The position numbers and the translations under genes are program-made. Of a stretch of DNA of 64,000 nt, positions 33,558 through 42,785 are shown one piece after another. The stretch lies in the NCBI GenBank assembly GCA_001648575.1, contig LQXN01000057.1:62001-126000 (forward strand), in the 5' to 3' direction. Within the stretch, counting starts at the first letter, position 1. Every line of letters begins with the position of its first letter. The notes under the pieces were generated by a model that saw nothing but the letters and a program-made list of their open reading frames with translations, made no database searches and was not told where the DNA came from. Source of the DNA: Sutcliffiella horikoshii DSM 8719. GTDB lineage: Bacteria > Bacillota > Bacilli > Bacillales > Bacillaceae_I.

Positions 33558-34496
33558 TCAGACCCCCTTATTTACTGCAACAGAACGCTTCAAACGCCAC
33601 CCTCTCATCAACGTATACGTATAAATCCCTAGCGCCATCCAAATACACGCAAAAGCTATAAGGTGAGCATCAGTAAATGGTTCATGAAACAAATACACAC
33701 CCATGATCAACTTGATTGTCGGGGCAAAATACTGCAGCAAACCGACCATAGAAAGCGGTATCCTCTTCGCTCCACTTGCAAATAAAAGCAACGGGATGGC
33801 TGTGACCACACCGGACAGCAACAGAAGCAATGTGATCCCGACTTCTCCACCAAACGCTCCGCCAACGCCACTCACTCCATGCACATAGCTCAAAAACAAT
33901 AATGCAAATGGTGTAATCAAAAGCGTTTCAATCGCAAGCCCGACCAGCGCTCCCACCTGGACCATTTTCTTAATGAGTCCATAAAAAGCAAAGCTCAATG
34001 CAAGCATGATCGCCACCCATGGAAAGGTACCGAAGCTGAAAGTCAGCACAAGTACCCCGGCTCCTGCTAGAATAATAGACACTGTCTGAAGGCCAGACAG
34101 TTTTTCCTTTAAAACGATGACAGCAAGTAAAATGCTTACAAGCGGGTTGATGTAGTAACCAAGGCTCGCTTCGATGACCCGGTCGGCGTTTACCGCCCAA
34201 ATATAGAGCCCCCAGTTAATGCTGATGAAAATGGAGGCAAGACTGATACCGATCAGACGCTTGCGGTTTTTTATAAGTGCCTTGAGCTCCCCTGCAAAAG
34301 AAGGGATTTTCCGTAACGCAGCCAAAATAAGCAGCATGAACACAAGCGACCAGACAATCCTGTGCGCAAGGATCTCACCAGCTGGGACACCGTCCACCAT
34401 TTTCCAAAATAAAGGAAGAACCCCCCATAATATGTAGGATAAGCCCGCAAAGACAACTCCTATTCCAAACTCCCTGTTTTCTGATGTTTGATTCAT
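33558..34496 (-). CDS. rarD: RarD-type EamA (DMT) permease
   Basis: 312 residues, ten hydrophobic segments in two EamA repeats. The start region GIGVVFAGLSYILWGVLPLFWK and the LAHRIVWSL segment are typical of RarD, named for chloramphenicol sensitivity in E. coli; transported compound unknown. GAGG lies 8 nt before the ATG at 34496; a frame to 34565 is also open but lacks a ribosome site. Confidence 0.88.
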   Translation of the reverse strand: MNQTSENREFGIGVVFAGLSYILWGVLPLFWKMVDGVPAGEILAHRIVWSLVFMLLILAALRKIPSFAGELKALIKNRKRLIGISLASIFISINWGLYIWAVNADRVIEASLGYYINPLVSILLAVIVLKEKLSGLQTVSIILAGAGVLVLTFSFGTFPWVAIMLALSFAFYGLIKKMVQVGALVGLAIETLLITPFALLFLSYVHGVSGVGGAFGGEVGITLLLLLSGVVTAIPLLLFASGAKRIPLSMVGLLQYFAPTIKLIMGVYLFHEPFTDAHLIAFACIWMALGIYTYTLMRGWRLKRSVAVNKGV

Positions 34497-34678
34497 GGCA
34501 GTACCTCTTTTATCTAGTCTATTTTCGTAAGCTTTGTTACTTTTACGAATAGTTGATTCAGCCATTATATGCTTTACTGTCGGGCTCTTTTCCCTTAACC
34601 CTAAAGAAAAGATCCTGAATGTTTGATATTAGTTTAGTAGGGCTTAGAAAAAATTGCAACGATATTGTTTCGGGATAC

Positions 34679-34711
34679 GAAAAAAAGTGAGAGGCATATA
34701 GCCAAACTCAC
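34679..34711 (-). terminator. Terminator of the lipase-like module
   Basis: Minus strand: GTGAG...CTCAC arms (34711-34707 and 34691-34687) followed by seven T. It overlaps the stop of the 106-residue gene. Confidence 0.6.
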
Positions 34712-35028
34712 TCCTCTTCATAATAAAGCTTATAATCCCTCACATGAGCCTCTTTAAGAAAAGCTGCAAATCGGGAATGGTGTTCAAATAGTAGACGATG
34801 CTGATCTTGGGCTTGGGAAGTTGTGATGCGGCTGTACATTTCGAGGAATTTTTCAAGTGAATCGATGTATTCGCCTGCTTGGTTGGAAAGGTGTTTTTTA
34901 GATTGGACAATGCTTTCATTTATCTCTTCGTTTCTTCCCAGGAGGTTTTTCAAGGTAGGTGATGCATTATGCAAAAACTCACCGGAGGAAAACGGAAATT
35001 TATATGTATCTTTTATTACTGGACTCAT
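34708..35028 (-). CDS. 106-residue helical protein, partner of the lipase-like protein
   Basis: Predicted mostly alpha-helical, two long helices around ~25-90 (LLGRNEEINESIVQSKKHL, AGEYIDSLEKFLEMYSRI), like small T7SS-associated WXG/LXG-operon proteins, but without a WXG motif. Its ATG overlaps the lipase stop by 4 nt, so the two are made together. Chaperone, immunity or co-secreted partner are all possible; not recognised by name. Confidence 0.65.
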   Translation of the reverse strand: MSPVIKDTYKFPFSSGEFLHNASPTLKNLLGRNEEINESIVQSKKHLSNQAGEYIDSLEKFLEMYSRITTSQAQDQHRLLFEHHSRFAAFLKEAHVRDYKLYYEEE

Positions 35029-36629
35029 CTGCTTCCTCCTGTCACAACTTGTGCGGAACGAATGGTACCGGCAAGCTCCTTGTCTCTATCGAAAAGAACA
35101 TCCAATGTCACCACAACATCTTGAATGAATTTCTCTAGGTGCTTGATCTCCTGTTCAATCGTTTGAATGATTTCCTCTAGCGGCCCCAATACCCCATGCT
35201 CGATCGGTTCAAAGCTCTCATCAAAAACGATACTCCTCGCTTTTCGCTCTTTCGGTATTCCCCCAAGGATCCCGTAACTTGGCATCCTATTTTTAGGAAG
35301 CAATACACCGGGGTTAGCCTCCAAAGCACTTATGCCCATGCCTATGTCGAACTTAACTGCTGAATAAATCTCTTCAAGCTCACTATGAATATAGCCCCTT
35401 AACTCCCGGATGATTTGCTGCTTATCCCCCACACCATTCTGGCATTTTTCCATGAACAGCAACAGCTCTTCCCTATCAAGGAGAATCGGCATACCACCAA
35501 TTGGATCAAGCATATTGAAATATGTCTTCATATGGCCTGTCCTGTAAAGCTCCGTTAGATGAGCAATCCCATGATACTCTAGCTGATCACGCTGCTGATA
35601 CCCTTGAGCCAACTGATATCCAAAATACGGGTTAAACAATATTGGCTTTGCAGACTTATTTGCTTCTCTTGCAATATTTACTCCTAAAATGAACCTCCCT
35701 AACGGACTCTCATACATCTCTTTCGCCTTCTCCAACCCAATCTTCCTATCAAAATTTCCAAACCCTTCTATGAATGAAGAAATTCCAGCATTATACCGTA
35801 ATTCCTGCAACTTAAAAAAAGGCATCCAGGACAGATGGGAAAAAGGGTACTGCGCAACATTCGTGAATTCCTCTGTCTCCAAGTCACCCAAATAATGAAT
35901 CTGCGAACCTATGTAAAGCTTCCCCCTGAAATCTTGAGCATACAGAGGCTCCCCTTTGACACGAACATGTTCGATGATTTGGGCAGGTTCGCTGTAGTAT
36001 TCTTTGGTGTATTGGATAAGTTGGCTTTCTGATATTTTCTTGAAATTACTCACACCATACTTTTCCTTTAAATAAATCCGGAATTCTTCGTCAAAATCTA
36101 TTAAAGAATATATGTTCACGGGAGCATCATTTAATCCCCTTACATTTGCAAAGGAAATATCTCCAAAGTCGGTTGAAGTATTCATTTTTAATGCAAGATT
36201 AATTACTACATGACCGCCCAAAGAATGACCATCTCCAAAAGTATCAGGGTTATTACCATCCTTTGATATCGCAGCATTAACTTTCTTCAAAAAATTTTCT
36301 GCATCGGCTAACTGTGAAGTGTTAGAAGCTGCAGCTATTCCCGTAGTGTCGTAGTAAATATCTTCTAAACCATGGGTACCACGGAAAATGTAATATACTT
36401 GGTTTATTTGTTGTTCTGGATAATTGATATGAATAGCTAAACTATCCATCCCACTTGATTGGCCTATACCCATACTTTGACTATCGAACAAGGATACGTG
36501 CTTTGTATCTAACGGTAACCCAGTGTCCTTGGTCACTATCTCTAAAACATCTTCAATGGAAACATCTCCATACTGAATTTGAGTAATATGATTTCTTGCA
36601 TCATTAGATAGTACAGATAGGGTAGTCAT
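35025..36629 (-). CDS. Lipase-fold protein (DUF6792/SA1320-like), possible secreted effector
   Basis: 534 residues, no signal peptide. Residues ~1-190 form an alpha/beta-hydrolase region with YYIFRGTHG (oxyanion strand) and nucleophile Ser ~136 in GHSLGGH. The middle part is helical, and the C-terminus (residues ~430-534) has an amphipathic helical stretch (LEEIIQTIEQEIKHLEKFI) as in LXG-type partners. Such lipase-like proteins often occur in Firmicute secretion loci. The start shares one base with the stop of the upstream gene (TAATG). Effector status is inference. Confidence 0.65.
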   Translation of the reverse strand: MTTLSVLSNDARNHITQIQYGDVSIEDVLEIVTKDTGLPLDTKHVSLFDSQSMGIGQSSGMDSLAIHINYPEQQINQVYYIFRGTHGLEDIYYDTTGIAAASNTSQLADAENFLKKVNAAISKDGNNPDTFGDGHSLGGHVVINLALKMNTSTDFGDISFANVRGLNDAPVNIYSLIDFDEEFRIYLKEKYGVSNFKKISESQLIQYTKEYYSEPAQIIEHVRVKGEPLYAQDFRGKLYIGSQIHYLGDLETEEFTNVAQYPFSHLSWMPFFKLQELRYNAGISSFIEGFGNFDRKIGLEKAKEMYESPLGRFILGVNIAREANKSAKPILFNPYFGYQLAQGYQQRDQLEYHGIAHLTELYRTGHMKTYFNMLDPIGGMPILLDREELLLFMEKCQNGVGDKQQIIRELRGYIHSELEEIYSAVKFDIGMGISALEANPGVLLPKNRMPSYGILGGIPKERKARSIVFDESFEPIEHGVLGPLEEIIQTIEQEIKHLEKFIQDVVVTLDVLFDRDKELAGTIRSAQVVTGGSR

Positions 36630-37303
36630 TAGTCTTTCTCCGTTAATGAAATACGTTTGTCAAAGCGAATGTTTTCCAACAAAACTTTCATAAATTCTTC
36701 TTCCTTTTTAACATGGATGGAACAGCCATCAGGACACACAATGGAGTAATCTAATTTTAAGGTCCGATTCGACTGCTCATCAGCAATAAACCCATAATAG
36801 ACATTTGCTTCTTCGTTATTCGGATCGCCTTTTACTATTTTATCTTGAGCACGATCATACTTTTTTACTGCCTTAGCCAAAAAGATTGTTTGGTCATTAT
36901 ACTCATACATTTCATAGTTATCTATATGTTGATTTGCTAACATCTCATATTCGCCTTTAATTTGTCCTTCTCCTATCTCCCTGAATGTAGCCTTTAGTTC
37001 GATGAAATTCCCATCATTAGTTTTCTTATTTGCTATCCAAGTTTCGTAGAAATTCCCCTGCCTCCCATAAAACTCAGGCGGATCACTAACTAACTGAAAA
37101 TCACTTGGAAACAACATCGTATATGTATCAATCTTTGATTCAAATACATGAAACCCCTCAGGCGCCTGCTCATCTTGTATGATAAAATCCCTTGTAAAGG
37201 AATCCTTTAATGCAGGTGTATCGTATTGCATCCCCTTCACCACGAAGCCTCCTCCAATCAGTAAAACTCCAATAAAGCCAAGCGCTATCCATTTCTTATA
37301 CAA
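36629..37303 (-). CDS. Membrane-anchored 224-residue protein, paralogue B
   Basis: TTG start with GAAAGGAG 9 nt upstream. One N-terminal membrane helix (~4-24), then a predicted extracellular domain with FIIQDEQAPEGFHVFESKI, DTYTMLFPSDFQLVSDPPEF and two Cys (CPDGC) near the end. About half identical to the next upstream gene. Position directly before the lipase-like gene, surface location and duplication would fit an immunity-type lipoprotein substitute, but no function is known. Confidence 0.7.
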   Translation of the reverse strand: MYKKWIALGFIGVLLIGGGFVVKGMQYDTPALKDSFTRDFIIQDEQAPEGFHVFESKIDTYTMLFPSDFQLVSDPPEFYGRQGNFYETWIANKKTNDGNFIELKATFREIGEGQIKGEYEMLANQHIDNYEMYEYNDQTIFLAKAVKKYDRAQDKIVKGDPNNEEANVYYGFIADEQSNRTLKLDYSIVCPDGCSIHVKKEEEFMKVLLENIRFDKRISLTEKD

Positions 37304-37444
37304 GTATTATCGCTCCTTTCTATAAGAGCTTTTTTCAAAATTATACCATGAAGTTGCTTTTCGGGCCTTTTTTGTTTTATTACGGTCAAAAGTTAGAGCG
37401 AAAGTCCTATTCAAGACTTTCACTAGAAAATGAGAAAAAAAGTT

Positions 37445-38110
37445 TTAATTATTAAATTCTACGCTCTCTAACAATGTCTTCATAAATATCAACTCTTTTT
37501 CTACATCTATGGAACAATTATCTTTACAGTTAATAGAATAAACTAACTCCAATGATTGATTAGTCTTTTTATTTGCTACAAATCCGTAATAATTATTTGC
37601 TTCTTGTTTATTTGGATCACCTAGTACCATTTTCTTCTGAATAGAATCGTAGTTTTTAACCACCTTCTCTAGAAAAATAATATTACCCTCATTTTCATAC
37701 GTCTCATAATACTTCGTTCGATCTCTTTCCGACTTTAAAATCTCCAATTCCTTTTCCACGTTTCCTTTTCCTAGCAATCTAAATGTCCCTTTTAAATTCA
37801 CCATTTTTTTAGCACCCTTAGAAGAGTTTTCTAAATCAGCTATCCATAACTCAAAAAAATTCCCCTGCCTCCCATAAAACTCAGGCGGATTACTAACTAA
37901 CTGAAAATCACTCGGAAACAACATCGTGTATGTATCAATTTTAGATTTAAAAAGGTGAAAACCTTCTGGTGCCTGCTCGTCCTGTAAAATAAAGTTCCTT
38001 GTAAAAGAATCCTTCAATGCAGGTGTGGAAAACTGCCCTTCTCTAAATATAAAACTTGCACCTATCAGTAACGTACCAATCAAACTTAGAGCAATCATTT
38101 TTTTATACAA
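37445..38110 (-). CDS. Membrane-anchored 221-residue protein, paralogue A
   Basis: TTG start with GAGG 9 nt upstream. Same plan as paralogue B: helix ~4-23, FILQDEQAPEGFHLFKSKI, a shared FPSDFQLVSNPPEFYGRQG block and a C-terminal CKDNC pair that could form a disulfide. First gene of the four-gene module; a 141-nt AT-rich spacer separates it from B, which may hold a second promoter. Confidence 0.7.
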   Translation of the reverse strand: MYKKMIALSLIGTLLIGASFIFREGQFSTPALKDSFTRNFILQDEQAPEGFHLFKSKIDTYTMLFPSDFQLVSNPPEFYGRQGNFFELWIADLENSSKGAKKMVNLKGTFRLLGKGNVEKELEILKSERDRTKYYETYENEGNIIFLEKVVKNYDSIQKKMVLGDPNKQEANNYYGFVANKKTNQSLELVYSINCKDNCSIDVEKELIFMKTLLESVEFNN

Positions 38111-38334
38111 GAATATTACCTCTTCTCAAATAAGATCACTTCAAAATCATACCATTTTTAATCTGACTGGGAAAATCAGGACTCCTTAATTAAAATATCT
38201 TTCCTCCACCCACATATTACTGTATAAATCAGTCAACAATAGTTTTTAGTTTCTAAATCCTTTAAGCAATATCGATGGTATAATATAGATAATTAGGTCT
38301 TAGTACCCAAACTAATAAAAGGAGCACCTTAAAA

Positions 38335-39153
38335 ATGGGAATCTATAACCCTGAACAAAACCTCAGAACTCAAATACTCAAGCACTTCCACTCACATCTA
38401 AAGTCAATCGAACACATCATAAAAGACTACCATACGAACTCCTCCCTAAACCATGCACTAGTTACGAGTTTAAAGGAGAAAATACTAATGAATTTAAGAA
38501 ACTATCGAGTATGGGATAGGTTTCAGGATGCAGAAATTGAGAGATTGATTGAGTTGGAATTGCATAATCATATTGAAAGATCCAAGTCCATCCCTCAAAA
38601 GCGAAACTTAAATTCAGGCGCCATTATTTCCTATTTTCCAATTCGATACTGGGGAACTGCGCTACTTATTGTTTCTCTATTGCTTTACACCATATATCAG
38701 GTAATGGTGAAGGATTTCTCCCCTGCTACCAACAATGTTCAACCTATCAAAGTTGTTATAGATTCCTCAGATGGTTTTTTTCTCCTATTCATCGGGATTG
38801 TCTGCGTGCTAATGGCTGGCCCACGGCTTGAAAAATTGTATGGTCCTGTGAAATTCATATACCTGTTTCTCCTCCCGGGTCTTATAGTTTTTCCTTTTCA
38901 ACACGGAACAATAGTTGAGCTTTTATGTGGGTGTATTTGTGGAATGATGGGGGTATACCTCGGATTGACTTTATTAAGAAGGGGTAGAGGAAGCTTAAGT
39001 AAGGCTTGGATGGTATGGGGATGCTTTATCATTTTCCTAGCAACATCTTATTATATTGGAGCATTGTTTAATCCTTTTCCACTTATTGTTGCAGCTGTAA
39101 TCGGGTTACTTTTTTCGGTATTTATTAAATTTAAAGTACGTGGTGTTAAGTAA
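38335..39153 (+). CDS. Rhomboid-like membrane protein, catalytic motif degenerate
   Basis: 272 residues: a charged helical N-terminus (~1-95), then about six membrane helices. GPRLEKLYGPVKFIYLFLLPGL (~160-182) resembles the rhomboid L1 loop. Where rhomboid proteases have GxSG, this has GCICGMMG with no Ser, and the second-dyad His (HLGG) is missing. It is therefore probably an inactive rhomboid-like protein (as in iRhoms/Derlins), possibly binding membrane substrates. AAAGGAG lies before the ATG. Confidence 0.65.
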   Translation: MGIYNPEQNLRTQILKHFHSHLKSIEHIIKDYHTNSSLNHALVTSLKEKILMNLRNYRVWDRFQDAEIERLIELELHNHIERSKSIPQKRNLNSGAIISYFPIRYWGTALLIVSLLLYTIYQVMVKDFSPATNNVQPIKVVIDSSDGFFLLFIGIVCVLMAGPRLEKLYGPVKFIYLFLLPGLIVFPFQHGTIVELLCGCICGMMGVYLGLTLLRRGRGSLSKAWMVWGCFIIFLATSYYIGALFNPFPLIVAAVIGLLFSVFIKFKVRGVK

Positions 39154-39234
39154 GCACAGTTTCTAAACTAATAAGCGATATACCCCTTGCAAAATCCCTA
39201 TAAAACCATCATATTAAAAGATAGGAGGTGCGAT

Positions 39235-39945
39235 ATGCGAAACGATATACAACAAAATGAACGGGCATATTCGACCAAAGAAGTTGCGGAAGAAGTGGGG
39301 ATTGCCACACCTACAGTACGTAAATATGGACAGATATTAGAGCGCAATGGGTACGAGTTTTTAAAAGATGGTGACAGGCGCATCTTTGTTGAATCGGATA
39401 TCGAAGCCCTCATAGCGCTACGCGATACTGACAAGCCACTTGACAGCACGGCACGAAATTTAGTGGATTTACAAAAAGAGCGGTTAGAAAACCCAGCAGA
39501 AACGGATATAGCGCTACCCGATACAGGCGATACTCTACCGAGCGATCCAAACCAGATAAAAGAAGCATTTAGATATTTAGTTAATGAGCTGGCAGTTGCA
39601 CGAGAAATGAATGTTCAGCTCAAAAACGATATGACACATATCAAGACGACCGTTGCCCAGCTTCAACAAGACCATCATGTAATTAGTTCTAGCATTGGAA
39701 ACTCTGCACAAAGAACCAATAACAAGATTGAAAGATTAACTGAACAGCAAAGAACTAACTATGAAGCTTTACTTGAACAAGAAAGAGAAAGAACGGAACT
39801 CTTACAGGAAGAAATACAAAAGATGCGGGACGATCAGAAAAAAGAATGGGTCTCTCAGAATGATTTTAATAAACGATTAGAGGAAGAAATGCAAAAACGT
39901 AATGGCGGCAATTGGAGTTGGCTGTTTTCCCTTTTCAAGAAATAA
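39235..39945 (+). CDS. MerR-type HTH plus coiled-coil protein (DUF3967-like)
   Basis: 236 residues. MerR-type helix-turn-helix at ~9-60 (YSTKEVAEEVGIATPTVRKY), a linker, then a long coiled coil (~115-215: LVNELAVAREMNVQLKND, LLEQERERTELLQEEIQKM) and a short aromatic end (NWSWLFSLFKK) that could touch the membrane. The plan recalls RacA and plasmid-type DUF3967 proteins, so a DNA-anchoring or partition role is possible. GGAGGTG lies 5 nt before the ATG at 39235. Confidence 0.75.
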   Translation: MRNDIQQNERAYSTKEVAEEVGIATPTVRKYGQILERNGYEFLKDGDRRIFVESDIEALIALRDTDKPLDSTARNLVDLQKERLENPAETDIALPDTGDTLPSDPNQIKEAFRYLVNELAVAREMNVQLKNDMTHIKTTVAQLQQDHHVISSSIGNSAQRTNNKIERLTEQQRTNYEALLEQERERTELLQEEIQKMRDDQKKEWVSQNDFNKRLEEEMQKRNGGNWSWLFSLFKK

Positions 39946-40065
39946 AACATTCTAGAACGTATCGGCCGACGATATGCCGATGATAGAGCACGGATAAGCT
40001 TCAGAGTTATTACATATTGCACATTTCTATTATATCGGTGTACGATACGATCAATTCAATACTAG

Positions 40066-40111
40066 AAAAATCGCCTGTGATACAGATAATGATATCATAG
40101 GCGATTTTTTT
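40066..40111. terminator. Bidirectional terminator
   Basis: AAAAATCGCCT (40066-40076) with AGGCGATTTTTTT (40099-40111), plus an inner TGTGAT/ATCATA pair. It lies between convergent genes. Confidence 0.88.
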
Positions 40112-40222
40112 AACTATTTCCGTCCTTTAGTGTCGCATCTTGATTATTTCGCTATCAATATTCAACAATTTCCCGAGAAATATCGCTGAAAAGACTTTAT
40201 GTCGACAATTTCAGACGGCTCA

Positions 40223-41719
40223 TTATTTATTTAAGGTTATTTCTTTTTCATACGGAATCCATTTAGTGATTTTTTGGATATCTAGGTTATATATTTCGGT
40301 GCTGTTTGGCATATTTGTTTGAAGAACAAATTCACCTTCGGAGGTTACACGGTTACTAATGCTTTCGGTGGTGAACCGTTTATTATCTCCTTTCACCTCT
40401 ATAATGAAATCTTCTATACTTTCTATAGAAGTTCTCCCTTTAATTGTTACTATTTTGGAATTCGATGTCTCAGGTTCTGTTGTTACAGATTCAATAATCC
40501 AGTCATTTACCTGCACATTCTCTGATTGATCTGTAAGTTCAAATTGTGTATTTTCAGGCTCATGTAGGCGGAAACCCTCTATTATCAATAACAGATCTTC
40601 ATCAACAGGGAGATTTTCTTTTGACCCCATTCCCTTTATACGGTTAGCGAACTCAAATTCAGTTGTAAAGGATTGACCCATATAGGAGTGCAGGGTGGTT
40701 CCATTTGTTAAAAGATGTTGCTTATAATTCTTTGTCACAACCATTACTTCTGGCATAATCATCGAGTATTCTTCACCATCTTCCCCGCGAGCCATCATAA
40801 TATCAACCAGTCGCTCCTTTTCAGATTCTGAGTACTCCGATTTTATAGTTATCCTATGAGCATTTTCAGAAGATTCCCCTTCCAGCAAGTTAACGGAAAA
40901 ATCATCAAATTGAAAATCACTTTGCATGGAATATTTGCTAGTATTTGCTTTCGCTTCCTTGATATCAATAGGGATTTCCAAGTTCCAACTTCCATCCTGC
41001 AAAAACAGCTCTTCAAAATCCACCTGCATCTTGAAGGTATCGGGCAAATTTTCCACGTCCCCAGGCTTTATAACGATAGAATTTTCTAATCTGTCATTTC
41101 CCCCAAAAGATACTTCTCTAAAGGGTAAATCTTCTCCATTCATATCAACTATCTTTCCATTTGGGGGCAAGGTCTCGTATTCGACCCTTACTTGACTCAG
41201 GTGTTCCACATTATGCTTCTTTAAAAATTCATCTATAACTGATTCTTCGGGCTTTAATCGATAAAAGACTTCTATTTTCAAAGGACTTGCACTTATATCG
41301 GTAACTTCCAACAGGATACCTTGGTCCTCTACCGAATATAATGCGGGTGACTCCTCTTCCTCAATTACATTATGCTGGGTATTGCCCCCATCACTTTCCT
41401 GAGTACCGCTATAAAAGGCTGCTCCCAATCCCATTGCAAGGATAATGCTTGCAGCAGTCAACAACTGATATGGCCAGTTTCGCTTTTTCTTTTTCACCTT
41501 ATACGGTTCGAGCTTGCTTAACACTTCGTCGTCAAATCCTGCGGGCAATACCGGCGACTGGACTACTTCTTGGAGAAAGGCATCCTCTTTTTTTAGCGCG
41601 GCCACCACCTCTCGACAGGATGGGCAGAATTCTATATGATTTTCAACTTCCTTCTTTTCATCTTGAGACAGCACTTCATCTACATAAGCAGCCAGTTGAT
41701 TAAATTCGAAACATTTCAT
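40223..41719 (-). CDS. Anti-sigma factor with zf-HC2 and large extracellular domain
   Basis: 498 residues. Cytoplasmic zinc-binding anti-sigma domain with H-x3-C-x2-C in HIEFCPSCREV (~28-38), a membrane helix at ~84-104 (LLTAASIILAMGLGAAF), then a ~390-residue extracellular beta-rich domain of the DUF4179-like kind. It should hold the ECF sigma factor inactive until an envelope signal is felt outside. It overlaps the sigma gene by 20 nt, so they are co-translated. The outer domain is much longer than in RsiW-type proteins. Confidence 0.85.
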   Translation of the reverse strand: MKCFEFNQLAAYVDEVLSQDEKKEVENHIEFCPSCREVVAALKKEDAFLQEVVQSPVLPAGFDDEVLSKLEPYKVKKKKRNWPYQLLTAASIILAMGLGAAFYSGTQESDGGNTQHNVIEEEESPALYSVEDQGILLEVTDISASPLKIEVFYRLKPEESVIDEFLKKHNVEHLSQVRVEYETLPPNGKIVDMNGEDLPFREVSFGGNDRLENSIVIKPGDVENLPDTFKMQVDFEELFLQDGSWNLEIPIDIKEAKANTSKYSMQSDFQFDDFSVNLLEGESSENAHRITIKSEYSESEKERLVDIMMARGEDGEEYSMIMPEVMVVTKNYKQHLLTNGTTLHSYMGQSFTTEFEFANRIKGMGSKENLPVDEDLLLIIEGFRLHEPENTQFELTDQSENVQVNDWIIESVTTEPETSNSKIVTIKGRTSIESIEDFIIEVKGDNKRFTTESISNRVTSEGEFVLQTNMPNSTEIYNLDIQKITKWIPYEKEITLNK

Positions 41720-42266
41720 GAAAATAGCCCCCTTCCTCCCGTTTTATGTTTTTCCTCAATTGATTTTTTGCCCGGTGAATTTTGTTTGCGACCGTGTGTA
41801 CGGGTATGTTCAGCACTTCTCCGATTTCCTCATAACTCAAGTCGTTCGTGTATTTGAGAAGGACAATGATACGGTCCTCTTTTTTTAATGTAGCCAATAG
41901 ATTTTCAAGCTGCCTATACTTTTCTTTTTGAAGATAGACAACTTCCGGGGTCAGGCTCCCGCTCCCTGTTTCGTCCGAATATTCCACTGTATCTACTTTC
42001 TTTTTGCGAAAAGTATCCATGCAATGATTGACGGAAACCCGGTACAACCAGCTTGCAAAAGTTCCCTTTCGATCATATTTTTCAAGTTGTCCATATACCT
42101 TGATAAAGCACTCTTGGACAAGATCCTTCGCGTCTTCAGGATTTTTCACCATCCGAAGAACCATGCCATAAAGCCTGTTTTTGTATCGATTTATAATAAA
42201 CGCAAACGCCTGCTTATTTCCTTCCAGCACCTGCTCGACAAAATACAAATCATCCTGCTGTTCCAA
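41700..42266 (-). CDS. ECF-type RNA polymerase sigma factor
   Basis: 188 residues. Region 2 (DAKDLVQECFIKVYGQL, FASWLYRVSVNHCMDTFR) and region 4 (LKYTNDLSYEEIGEVLNIPVHTVANKIHRAKNQLRK) are complete. The start is TTG at 42266 with GGAGGTGG 4-6 nt upstream. With its anti-sigma partner it should respond to envelope stress. An ECF-like promoter upstream suggests autoregulation. Confidence 0.92.
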   Translation of the reverse strand: MEQQDDLYFVEQVLEGNKQAFAFIINRYKNRLYGMVLRMVKNPEDAKDLVQECFIKVYGQLEKYDRKGTFASWLYRVSVNHCMDTFRKKKVDTVEYSDETGSGSLTPEVVYLQKEKYRQLENLLATLKKEDRIIVLLKYTNDLSYEEIGEVLNIPVHTVANKIHRAKNQLRKNIKREEGGYFHEMFRI

Positions 42267-42305
42267 AAGCCCACCTCCTCTGCACTCTGATTGTGCTATT
42301 TAATT

Positions 42306-42337
42306 ATTATAACGTGTTGAGCATGGAGAAAATTTCA
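42306..42337 (-). promoter_or_regulatory. Possible autoregulated ECF promoter
   Basis: Minus strand: TGAAAT (42337-42332), 17-nt spacer, CGTT (42314-42311), partly overlapped by TATAAT (42311-42306). Both an ECF and a SigA reading are possible. Confidence 0.4.
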
Positions 42338-42338
42338 A

Positions 42339-42600
42339 GAAACGAGAAAAGAATTTTTGGGGAAAGGGAATGGATTAGAAAGTGTCTAGGTACTCAGTTT
42401 GCAAATGATGGTGCTGAACCAATTATTTTTGATCAACTTCCCTATAGTTTTGGCCTCAAATATAGTAATTTCTTTCTAAGTTTATTGTTTCAGCGCCTAG
42501 GGTGGATTCCAAAGTGGAAAAATTTAAGAAAAATCCAAATTGAACTCTCTTTTCCAAGCTCTCGTGTTTAAATATAGGGCTTGTCGTTAATTTGATTTCG
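42339..42600. other. Intergenic spacer without recognised gene
   Basis: A 92-codon plus-strand frame runs through 42293-42571, but it overlaps the sigma promoter, lacks a ribosome site and resembles nothing known. It may be a decayed gene. No other structure seen. Confidence 0.4.
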
Positions 42601-42604
42601 TTTC

Positions 42605-42661
42605 TTGAATACTTCAGTGGATTTATTGTATAATTCAGCAGTTTTATTGAATACTTCAGTA
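42605..42661. repeat. 21-bp tandem repeat array, three units
   Basis: TTGAATACTTCAG at 42605, TTGTATAATTCAG at 42626 and TTGAATACTTCAG at 42647, exactly 21 bases apart. Same core and period as the array at 50624. Confidence 0.8.
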
Positions 42662-42738
42662 AACTTATCAGCAGCTTTTTCATTACTTTTACCCTTCATT
42701 TAAATAATGTAAGTTTTTCCTGAAGGAGACACCATAAT

Positions 42739-42784
42739 AAAAGGAGCCCGAAGTTATAGAAGATAACCTCGGGCTCCTTTGTGT
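42739..42784 (-). terminator. Terminator of the thioredoxin-like gene
   Basis: AAAGGAGCCCGA (42740-42751) with TCGGGCTCCTTT (42769-42780); the minus strand continues TATTATGG after the stem. Confidence 0.88.
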
Positions 42785-42785
42785 T

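Noticed and set aside
37480-37500. Single TGTCTTCAT inside paralogue A
   Set aside because: Chance match to the 52-bp repeat core in coding sequence; no hairpin partner nearby.
42293-42571. 92-residue plus-strand frame upstream of the sigma gene
   Set aside because: No ribosome site, overlaps the divergent promoter, no recognisable motif; at most a remnant.
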